Under the pieces are notes generated by a model. It was not told the origin of the DNA, made no database searches, and saw only the letters and a program-made list of their open reading frames with translations. The translations under genes and the position numbers were made by a program. From NCBI GenBank assembly GCA_947627815.1, contig CANQXN010000112.1:1-5705 (forward strand): a stretch of DNA of 5,705 nt. Reading direction: 5' to 3'. Origin of the DNA: an uncultured Clostridia bacterium. GTDB taxonomy: Bacteria > Bacillota > Clostridia > Oscillospirales > CAG-272. Each line of letters opens with the position of its first letter. Within the stretch, counting starts at the first letter, position 1. This document shows positions 1 to 4,280 of this stretch, piece by piece.

Positions 1-88
1 CCGCTCTTCTTATATGCGTCAATATCGTTATCCGGCCATATTTCGCCGCCGCAAAATATCGCCTAATATCATATTAGGGGAAATTCGG
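1..88 (-). other. 5' leader of a gene lying left of the window
   Basis: This stretch is downstream of the leftward promoter at 95-123 and holds no convincing start codon. The only ATG on this strand (near 41) meets a stop after three codons, so the gene probably begins beyond the left edge. The leader RNA would contain two hairpins. One is the operator-like palindrome at 62-78. The other has arms at 38-46 and 51-59, which pair over 9 bp with one G-U wobble as minus-strand RNA around a GGCG loop. The identity of the downstream gene cannot be seen. The leader call rests on the promoter and is an inference. Confidence 0.5.
62..78. promoter_or_regulatory. Operator-like palindrome, copy 1
   Basis: This is a perfect inverted repeat with 8-base arms (62-69 and 71-78) around a single central base. 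Its 15-base core, CTAATATNATATTAG, is the same as the core at 211-225, with the centre base complemented. It sits about 10 bases downstream of the expected start site of the leftward promoter, a classic position for repressor binding. I do not recognise the cognate regulator. A short RNA hairpin is the alternative, but the single-base centre fits a DNA-binding dimer better than an RNA stem-loop. Confidence 0.6.
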
Positions 89-94
89 TTCTTT

Positions 95-123
95 ATTATA
101 CCCCGAAATTATGAAAAAGTCAA
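95..123 (-). promoter_or_regulatory. Strong sigma-A promoter reading leftward
   Basis: On the minus strand the -35 box is TTGACT (118-123) and the -10 box is a perfect TATAAT (95-100), with a 17-base spacer (101-117). The start site should fall near 88. This is the best promoter in the window and serves a gene to the left, not the surface-protein cluster, whose terminator lies upstream of it at 300-337. Palindromes downstream (62-78) and upstream (206-230) suggest that a repressor controls it. Confidence 0.85.
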
Positions 124-190
124 TAGATATGCGATTATTTTTTTTGTGTAAATATTGCTTTTGTCTCATGTATTTAACTTTAAGTGAAAA

Positions 191-220
191 TTGAGTCTTA
201 ATTTTATCATCTAATATGAT
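191..220 (+). promoter_or_regulatory. Weak candidate plus-strand promoter over the second palindrome
   Basis: On the plus strand TTGAGT (191-196) is followed after 18 bases by TATGAT (215-220), matching sigma-A consensus at 4/6 and 5/6 positions. The -10 box lies inside the palindrome 206-230, so a repressor bound there would block it. No plus-strand gene follows. A transcript from here would run antisense to the 169-residue membrane-protein gene and could end at the plus-strand hairpin 947-1006. AT-rich DNA often gives such matches by chance. Confidence 0.2.
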
Positions 221-230
221 ATTAGATGAT
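206..230. promoter_or_regulatory. Operator-like palindrome, copy 2
   Basis: This is a perfect inverted repeat with 12-base arms (206-217 and 219-230) around one central base. It contains the same 15-base core as the palindrome at 62-78, in opposite orientation. The centres (70 and 218) are 148 bp apart, close to 14 helical turns, so a repressor bound to both could loop across the leftward promoter. It lies about 83 bp upstream of the -35 box. The looping idea is inference; the shared palindrome is seen directly. Confidence 0.6.
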
Positions 231-299
231 GAATTTTACAGGATCTTTCCGCCTCGATTCATCATCTTTTTTTGCGCGCGTTGGCAGAAAAAAGGGCGC

Positions 300-337
300 A
301 AAAAAATCACCCTCAGGCAAAAGCCCAAGAGTGATTT
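300..337 (-). terminator. Intrinsic terminator ending the surface-protein cluster
   Basis: As minus-strand RNA, 323-336 pairs with 305-318 over 14 continuous base pairs (three are G-U) around a UUUU loop, and 337/304 can add one more. A run of seven U (306-300) overlaps and follows the stem. As plus-strand RNA the wobbles become A-C mismatches and no U-tract follows, so it is directional. It starts about 25 bases past the stop codon of the 169-residue membrane-protein gene. The U-run with its adjacent GCGC can also pair with 267-277, giving an alternative 11-bp stem. Confidence 0.88.
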
Positions 338-361
338 CTCACAGTCTTCCGGTTCGGTCGT

Positions 362-871
362 TCATGGGTTGTTTTGCGCGGCGTGCGAAATGACGCTTGC
401 CGTGGCGGAACCCATGCTGTAATAGGTGTCCGGCTCATACGATAAAATCTTGAACACAAGTTTTGCGCCTGCCGCCGGCGCGTTTTCAAGCGCGACGGTT
501 TTTACATATTCGTTGGGTTTCAAAAGCCCCGTCGCTCCGATCTCGCGCCCGTCCTCGGTATACACAAGCAAGCGGACATAAACCGTATTTTTTTCATCCG
601 AGGTGAAATACACCGTCAATGTCCCGTCATCATCGAGAGCCGGGGTGCCGCACAGCGAGACAGAAAAGCCCTCCTTGATTTCGAGAGAACTGTAACTCAA
701 TGTCCCGTCCGCGTCGGTCGGAACACCGCTGACGGCCGCCTCTTCGAAGGGCGGCGGTGTGAAAGGAACCTTTTTGTCATCGCGGACAAGCGCCACAATG
801 ACGGTAGCCGCGATCATGCAAAGAAGAAGAGCAAAAACAACGGTCAGAATTATTTTTTGAGATCGCTCCAT
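362..871 (-). CDS. Single-pass membrane protein with outward beta domain (169 aa)
   Basis: Function is not recognised. The start is an ATG preceded by GGGAG at a 7-base spacing. Residues 1-6 are short and polar, residues 7-29 form one hydrophobic segment, and an Arg-Asp-Asp-Lys-Lys stretch and a Pro-rich linker (about 37-42) follow. The rest (about 55-165) is a strand-rich domain that probably faces outside. The segment LTVYF, a V-x-V-R-L-L-V-Y strand, DGREIGATGL and KILSYEPDT line up with equivalent pieces in the last 100 residues of the 270-residue membrane protein (IGIYF, V-A-V-Q-L-Y-I-V, DKEILIAESGL, KVIYYNPET), so the two appear to share an ectodomain. A signal-anchor or uncleaved signal peptide is likely. 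There is one Cys at residue 74 and no lipobox or LPxTG motif. It is the last gene before the terminator and lies 161 bases beyond the paralogue array. From memory, similar small membrane proteins occur beside tandem secreted proteins in gut Firmicutes, but I cannot name the family. Confidence 0.85.
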   Translation of the reverse strand: MERSQKIILTVVFALLLCMIAATVIVALVRDDKKVPFTPPPFEEAAVSGVPTDADGTLSYSSLEIKEGFSVSLCGTPALDDDGTLTVYFTSDEKNTVYVRLLVYTEDGREIGATGLLKPNEYVKTVALENAPAAGAKLVFKILSYEPDTYYSMGSATASVISHAAQNNP

Positions 872-946
872 ATGATATCTCCCAAAAAAATAGTACCGAC
901 ATGCTCAAAAAAGTAAAAAAGCAAGAAACGGTACGGTTTTCAATAT

Positions 947-1006
947 GGTCGGCTGCAGGCCGGAACGGTATTCCCCTCCGTTCCGGTCTGCGGCCGGTCG
1001 TTTTTT
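947..1006 (+). terminator. Plus-strand intrinsic terminator facing opposite to the genes
   Basis: Two 22-base arms (947-968 and 978-999) surround a 9-base loop, followed by G and six T (1001-1006). Read as plus-strand RNA all 22 positions pair, four of them as G-U. Read as minus-strand RNA the same four become A-C mismatches and no U-run follows. The structure therefore suits termination of rightward transcription, although both flanking genes are on the minus strand. It would stop antisense transcripts before they enter the paralogue array. It could also act as a stem protecting the 3' end of the minus-strand mRNA. Confidence 0.6.
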
Positions 1007-1032
1007 ACGGCAGTCCTCTTTTTTAATTGCAA

Positions 1033-1575
1033 TTATTTTGCGGAAATTGCAACATTAATCGTATCGACTTTGTAATCCACAGTGGTACTGGGATGTCCAT
1101 TAACCGTAACGATTGCGGTATCGCTCGGAGCCTCGTCGGCGTCGGTTCCGACGGCGGTTTCAAGATCAAAGCTGTTATCGGTCAAAGTGGCGGTCACGCT
1201 GTTGGTGGTCACTTCGGTGGCGCCCGTCGAGGCAAAGGTGGCGCTGACGGCCACAGCGGCGTTCGAGTGGTTGGTCACCTTAACCTCGGCCGTAGACTTG
1301 TTCCAAATGCCCGGGTAGTTGTGGGTGACGGGATCCCATTCCAGCGACGAGAGCGTGTAAGTGAAATCGAGAGAATCCCACTCGATCACGACATAGTATA
1401 CGGGGTTCTTCGGATTGTCGGGATCGTTGTCATCGGGATCCAGCTCATCGCTGTTGATCTTGACATTGACATCGCCGGTGGTGTTGCCGGAGGTTGTGAC
1501 AGAAGCGGCAAAGCCAGAAATGCTCATAGAGGCCGCCAAAACCGCCACAAGAAGAAGTGCAAGTAACTTTTTCAT
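1033..1575 (-). CDS. Secreted paralogue 4 of the tandem array (180 aa)
   Basis: A small exported protein of unknown function. Residues 1-23 are a signal peptide: Met-Lys-Lys, an Ala/Leu-rich core and a G-F-A cleavage site. A variable, acidic segment follows (about 24-57), with a DVNVKI strand and an Asp/Pro/Asn-rich stretch near 47-55. The conserved core (about 58-180) has PVYYVVIEWDSLDFTYT, a W-D-P-x-T-H-x-Y-P-G motif (80-89), a VTNHSN strand (100-105), S-V-T-A-T-L (126-131), A-V-G-T and E-A-P-S, and a final strand NVAIS. There is no membrane segment, LPxTG motif or Cys, so the mature protein should be soluble outside the cell or held by a partner. Two ATG codons lie in tandem (1578 and 1575). 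The one at 1575 is preferred because it gives a 6-base spacing to AGGAG and the MKK start seen in the other copies. It follows paralogue 3 by about 20 bases, so co-transcription is likely. Confidence 0.88.
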   Translation of the reverse strand: MKKLLALLLVAVLAASMSISGFAASVTTSGNTTGDVNVKINSDELDPDDNDPDNPKNPVYYVVIEWDSLDFTYTLSSLEWDPVTHNYPGIWNKSTAEVKVTNHSNAAVAVSATFASTGATEVTTNSVTATLTDNSFDLETAVGTDADEAPSDTAIVTVNGHPSTTVDYKVDTINVAISAK

Positions 1576-1581
1576 CATATT

Positions 1582-1586
1582 CTCCT
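1582..1586 (-). promoter_or_regulatory. Ribosome binding site deciding the start of paralogue 4
   Basis: AGGAG on the minus strand. The distance is 3 bases to the first ATG (1576-1578) and 6 bases to the second (1573-1575). The other three paralogues show 6 to 8 bases, which favours the second ATG. Confidence 0.6.
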
Positions 1587-1596
1587 TTTTTTATCA

Positions 1597-2166
1597 TCAA
1601 CCGATATCGGTTGTAATCGTAATGGTAATAACGCCTACGGTGAAATCCGCCGAAGCGTCATTGGGGCTTCCGGTGATCGAAACGGTAATGTCCCGCGAAG
1701 GGGCGTCCTCCAAAGCGGTGCCGACAGCACTTGCCAGAACGGCAGGCTCCTCGAGGTCGAGCGTGGCGGTCACGCTCTTTGTCGTGGCAGAAATCGAACC
1801 ATCCTCGTCAAAGGCGGCGGAAACGCTCACCTCGGCGCTGGAGTGGTTGGTCACCGTGATCTTGGCCTCTGTCTTATCCCAATCGCCGGGATAGCAATGC
1901 TCATCGGGGTTCCATTGGGTGTCGGAAAGAATATAGGTAAAATCGAGGGATTCCCACTGAATCACCACTTTATAAACCGGTGTTTCTTCCAAGTCTTCGA
2001 CCGCTGATTTGTCGATAACAACATCGACGGCGTTGGAGTCGGCGGCAGATCCCCCTTCAAGCTGCTCGTGATCCACTGTCGTATCCTTCGCATCAGCGGC
2101 AAAAGCCGAAAGGCTCAAGGACAGGGCAAGAAGACCGACAAGCAGGAGCGTGAAAATTTTCTTCAT
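1597..2166 (-). CDS. Secreted paralogue 3 of the tandem array (189 aa)
   Basis: The longest copy, of unknown function. The signal peptide covers residues 1-23 with an A-F-A cleavage site. The segment before the core (about 24-62) is longer and more acidic than in the other copies and contains a V-D-V-V-I strand at 47-51. The core begins at ETPVYKVVIQWESLDFTY (about 61-78) and carries W-N-P-D-E-H-C-Y-P-G (85-94), ITVTNHSS (103-110), S-V-T-A-T-L (131-136), A-V-G-T (147-150), D-A-P-S, and a final T-rich strand. Cys91 is the only cysteine in the four small proteins, so no internal disulfide is possible. No anchor or sorting signal is present. The ATG is preceded by AAAAGGAG at a 7-base spacing. 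It lies 30 bases after paralogue 2 and 18-21 bases before paralogue 4, consistent with one mRNA. The coding DNA is GC-rich (38 of 60 bases counted at 1741-1800). Confidence 0.88.
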   Translation of the reverse strand: MKKIFTLLLVGLLALSLSLSAFAADAKDTTVDHEQLEGGSAADSNAVDVVIDKSAVEDLEETPVYKVVIQWESLDFTYILSDTQWNPDEHCYPGDWDKTEAKITVTNHSSAEVSVSAAFDEDGSISATTKSVTATLDLEEPAVLASAVGTALEDAPSRDITVSITGSPNDASADFTVGVITITITTDIG

Positions 2167-2196
2167 GATTTTTCTCCTTTTGGGTTCATTCCCTCA

Positions 2197-2712
2197 TTAG
2201 TCGGCAACAGAAATGGTGACGGTGATTGTGCTCAGCGTATAGCCATCGGTAACATCGGGAGCGCCGGTGATGGCAACGGTGATGGTATCGCTGGGTGCCT
2301 CACCTACAGCCGTTCCTACTGCGGTGCCAAGCGTAAAGGTGGCGTTGCCGAGCCTTGCGGTAACGCTGCTCTTCGTAGCCGTGGTGCCACCCTCTGTGAA
2401 AGCGGCGCTGACATTGACGCCGGCGTTGGAGTGGTTGGTAACGGTGATATTCGCGTCTGTCTTATCCCATCCGCCGGGATAGCTGTGCGTCTCGGGATCC
2501 CAAGCGCCGTCCGAGATGGTGTAAGTGAAGGTGAGAGAATCCCATGCCACATTGACGCTGTAAACGGAAGTATCGTCGATCGAAGAGCTGTTGATGACAA
2601 TTTCGACATCCTTGGACTCTTCCCTCGGCACTTGGCTATCGTCAGCGAAAGCCGAAACGCTCATGGTCAGCGCGAGAAGCGCGACCAACAGAACAGACAA
2701 AAACTTTTTCAT
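2197..2712 (-). CDS. Secreted paralogue 2 of the tandem array (171 aa)
   Basis: The shortest copy, of unknown function. The signal peptide covers residues 1-23 (MKKFLSVLLVALLA, cleavage after A-F-A). A short acidic segment (24-47) includes the strand DVEIVI. The core follows: SVYSVNVAWDSLTFTYTIS (49-67), W-D-P-E-T-H-S-Y-P-G (71-80), ITVTNHSNAGVNVSAAF (89-105), S-V-T-A-R-L (116-121), AVGTAVGEAPSDTITVAI (131-148), and a last strand ITVTIS. There is no membrane segment beyond the signal peptide, no Cys and no sorting motif. The ATG has AAGAAGGA upstream at a 6-base spacing. A 66-base gap to paralogue 1 contains a hairpin that favours the plus strand (2748-2771). A beta-sandwich fold is inferred from the alternating hydrophobic strands; a structural or adhesive role is more likely than an enzyme, since no conserved catalytic-looking set is visible. 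Confidence 0.88.
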   Translation of the reverse strand: MKKFLSVLLVALLALTMSVSAFADDSQVPREESKDVEIVINSSSIDDTSVYSVNVAWDSLTFTYTISDGAWDPETHSYPGGWDKTDANITVTNHSNAGVNVSAAFTEGGTTATKSSVTARLGNATFTLGTAVGTAVGEAPSDTITVAITGAPDVTDGYTLSTITVTISVAD

Positions 2713-2747
2713 TTCAAATCCTTCTTTCCTTATTTTAATATTTTTAT

Positions 2748-2780
2748 CGGGTCGGTCAAAAAGCCGACTCGTTTGTTATT
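2748..2780 (+). terminator. Weak plus-favouring hairpin between paralogues 1 and 2
   Basis: Arms 2748-2756 and 2763-2771 pair over 9 positions as plus-strand RNA (two G-U) around a six-base A-rich loop, followed by a T-rich stretch (TTTGTTATT). As minus-strand RNA the two wobbles become A-C mismatches and an A-rich sequence follows. It is a smaller version of the arrangement at 947-1006. It may be chance, or only a minor mRNA structure. Confidence 0.25.
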
Positions 2781-3300
2781 AGTCTACTTTAGAGATGGTT
2801 ACTGTAACGGTTGCAAGTTCAAAGGTAGTATTGGTGGTATCGGGATTTCCATCGATGTTAACCGTGATATTTTGGTTGGGGGCGTCTCCATAAGTCGTTC
2901 CTACAGCGGAGTCAAGGGTAAAAGAATCGTTTGAGAGCGATGCTGTAACGCTGTTCTTAGTAACATCGCCGGAAAGCTCGGCATCGACTTTAACATCGGC
3001 ATTGGAGTGATTGGTCACAGTGATGTTGGCGAATGTTTTATTCCAGTCACCTTCATATTTGTGGGCTTCGGGATCCCAATCGCCAGTGATTGTGTATGTA
3101 AAATTAAGGTCTTCCCATTCAACTACTACATTGTAAGTAACGGGAATTTCTTCAGGGCTACGAGTATCTGTGACTGTTACATTGACATTTCCGGTTTCTG
3201 TTGCGGGTACATCAAGGCTTGTGATTGTGTCTGCGAAAGCAAACAAGCTCAGGGACAGGGCAAGGATGGCGACAAGCAAAAGGGCAAGCAGTTTTTTCAT
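2779..3300 (-). CDS. Secreted paralogue 1 of the tandem array (173 aa)
   Basis: First small secreted protein of the array; function unknown. The signal peptide covers residues 1-23 (A-F-A before Asp24). A linker (24-52) contains the strand NVNVTVT. The core has PVTYNVVVEWEDLNFTYTI (53-71), W-D-P-E-A-H-K-Y-E-G (75-84), ITVTNHSNADVKVDAEL (93-109), S-V-T-A-S-L (117-122), A-V-G-T (132-135), D-A-P-N, and the final strand VTVTIS. No Cys, anchor or sorting motif is present. The ATG follows AAGGAG at an 8-base spacing. Its DNA is poorer in GC than its sister genes: 25/60 and 24/60 in two sampled lines, against 32-38/60 in sampled lines of the others. This suggests a different history or a recent replacement. 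A 160-base gap with a strong hairpin separates it from the membrane-protein gene upstream, so its mRNA level may differ from that gene's. Confidence 0.88.
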   Translation of the reverse strand: MKKLLALLLVAILALSLSLFAFADTITSLDVPATETGNVNVTVTDTRSPEEIPVTYNVVVEWEDLNFTYTITGDWDPEAHKYEGDWNKTFANITVTNHSNADVKVDAELSGDVTKNSVTASLSNDSFTLDSAVGTTYGDAPNQNITVNIDGNPDTTNTTFELATVTVTISKVD

Positions 3301-3327
3301 GATAAAATCTCCTTTTTTCTTTTTTTA

Positions 3328-3357
3328 TTTATATTTTGCTTTACATGAGGTTCTGAA
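3328..3357 (-). promoter_or_regulatory. Weak candidate promoter before paralogue 1
   Basis: On the minus strand TTCAGA (3352-3357) and TATAAA (3328-3333) are separated by 18 bases, matching 4/6 and 5/6 of sigma-A consensus. The start would fall just upstream of the AAGGAG of paralogue 1. The surrounding A-rich sequence makes a chance match easy. If real, it would let the secreted genes be transcribed apart from the two genes upstream. Confidence 0.25.
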
Positions 3358-3381
3358 TGAAGGGACGGACGCGGTTTTTCC

Positions 3382-3426
3382 CCGCGCCGGCCGCCGCCCG
3401 CAAGGCGGGGTCGGCGTCCGGCGCGG
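3382..3426 (-). other. GC-rich hairpin without a U-tract
   Basis: Three nested stems (3382-3390 with 3418-3426, 3392-3396 with 3412-3416, 3397-3401 with 3405-3409) give 19 pairs, nearly all G-C, around a 3-base loop with one small mismatch and one bulge. Neither strand has a U-run after it, so it is not a normal intrinsic terminator. A second small stem (3444-3449 with 3454-3459) lies just past the stop codon of the 270-residue protein. Between a membrane-protein gene and a set of secreted subunits, such a stem commonly limits exonuclease decay or causes partial termination, giving unequal expression. That role is inference. Confidence 0.55.
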
Positions 3427-3460
3427 TCTAAGCCGATCCGTGGCCGTACACCGGTACGGT

Positions 3461-4273
3461 TTATTCGGTTACCGTGATAAGAACATCGTTGATGTCCGAC
3501 TCAACGAGCGCTCTTTCGCCGGTTTCGGGATTATAGTAGATCACCTTGAATTTTCCCTCGTAGAGGCCCTCCTGAAGCGTGGCCGCATTTTCGATCATGT
3601 CAAGCCTGTTCAGGGAATAGCCCGCCTCGATCAAACCGGACTCGGCGATCAGGATTTCCTTGTCGCCGGAAACGATGTACAACTGTACGGCGACATCGTG
3701 GTTGGAGGCGTTGGGGTTTTTGAAGTAAATGCCGATCTGACCGCTCGAAAGCGAGAGAGAGGCTTTCAATTGATAAATCATCGCGACCGAACCGCCGCCC
3801 TCCGCCGGCGTCGGGTTCTTTATCGTCGGGTCGTCGGTCATGGATTCCACATAGGAGTCCACGCCGGGGAGGGGATGCAGCGGCGGGAGATCCGGCGGGC
3901 CGAAAACCAGCATCCGGATTAATAACGCCAGGCAAACGCAGAATCCGATCAGCAGACCGAACAGAATCAGCAGAAAAGGAATCCGGCTTTTCAGAAGAAC
4001 AACATAGCTGTCCTTCCCGACGGCGGCATACCCGCGCTCCGCCCAAAGGATTCTGCTGTTCGACTTCACCTGGGAAACCGAATAGGTCTCGCCGCCCGCG
4101 CGGAGCGTGCCGAGGGCTTCCTTTTTGTTGTTGTATTTGGTTTCGCCGACCACCTTGTAATCCTTGTTCGGGTAGCGTTCCTTTAACTGTTTCTTGGAAT
4201 AACAGCGAAACTCGTTTTTGCGGTACTTGATCTTCTTTTTGTAGTCTTCTTGCGGCAAAATGGAGTAATTCAC
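3461..4273 (-). CDS. Single-pass membrane protein, basic N-terminus and outward beta domain (270 aa)
   Basis: Function is not recognised. Residues 1-95 are rich in Lys, Arg and Tyr (for example YKKKIKYRK near 11-19) and should be cytoplasmic. The part at about 38-95 could be a small folded domain. One membrane segment lies at about 98-125, with positive residues before it, as expected for an inside N-terminus. A Pro-rich linker (126-137) leads to a strand-rich outer domain (about 160-268) that resembles the outer domain of the 169-residue protein at 362-871. Shared pieces are I-Y-F, a V-x-L strand, D-K-E-I, a G-L-I turn and K-V-I-Y-Y-N-P-E-T. No sorting motif or enzymatic motif is seen. The start is GTG; no ATG occurs before the membrane segment. 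The gene begins 7 bases after the stop of the large repeat protein, and its likely ribosome site (AAAGGGG, 4285-4291, 11-base spacing) lies inside that gene, so translation is probably coupled. A role as membrane anchor or assembly partner for the secreted proteins is inferred from context only. Confidence 0.85.
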   Translation of the reverse strand: MNYSILPQEDYKKKIKYRKNEFRCYSKKQLKERYPNKDYKVVGETKYNNKKEALGTLRAGGETYSVSQVKSNSRILWAERGYAAVGKDSYVVLLKSRIPFLLILFGLLIGFCVCLALLIRMLVFGPPDLPPLHPLPGVDSYVESMTDDPTIKNPTPAEGGGSVAMIYQLKASLSLSSGQIGIYFKNPNASNHDVAVQLYIVSGDKEILIAESGLIEAGYSLNRLDMIENAATLQEGLYEGKFKVIYYNPETGERALVESDINDVLITVTE

Positions 4274-4280
4274 GCTTGAC

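Larger units (their letters stand above)
1033..3300 (-). repeat. Tandem array of four paralogous secreted-protein genes
   Basis: Four head-to-tail genes encode the same architecture: signal peptide, variable acidic segment, conserved beta core. Gaps are 66, 30 and about 20 bases. The best-conserved block encodes the ITVTNHS strand and the W-(D/N)-K region before it. In DNA this block is recognisable at about 1262-1306, 1840-1884, 2429-2471 and 3003-3046, and could serve for recombination between copies. The copies differ widely elsewhere, so this is an old duplication rather than a recent one. Confidence 0.85.

Noticed and set aside
1..66. Plus-strand frame open from the left edge to a TAA at 64-66, possibly the end of a gene
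   Set aside because: Only 22 codons, and the strand opposite is the leader of a strong leftward promoter. Chance openness is likely.
216..422. Plus-strand frame of 68 codons
   Set aside because: It runs across the terminator and into the antisense of the 169-residue protein gene, has no ribosome site and no recognisable protein features.
872..940. Promoter for the 169-residue protein gene (TTTACT-16-TACTAT on the minus strand)
   Set aside because: Both boxes match only 4/6 and the start would fall almost on the ribosome site, leaving no leader.
1027..1566. Long plus-strand frames opposite paralogues, the large repeat protein and the 270-residue protein gene (also 2068-2934, 3170-3922, 4446-5399)
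   Set aside because: They are antisense shadows. The minus-strand frames have signal peptides, good ribosome sites, mutual homology and known repeats; the plus frames have none.
1033..3300. WxL-type cell-wall proteins or TasA/camelysin-type fibre proteins
   Set aside because: The expected WxL motif pair near the C-terminus is missing, and the TasA/CalY N-terminal pattern and a SipW-like peptidase are not seen. Only a general resemblance as small secreted beta proteins remains.
1033..3300. CRISPR array or diversity-generating retroelement target
   Set aside because: Repeats are gene-sized and diverged, with no short direct repeats or spacers and no reverse transcriptase gene in the window.
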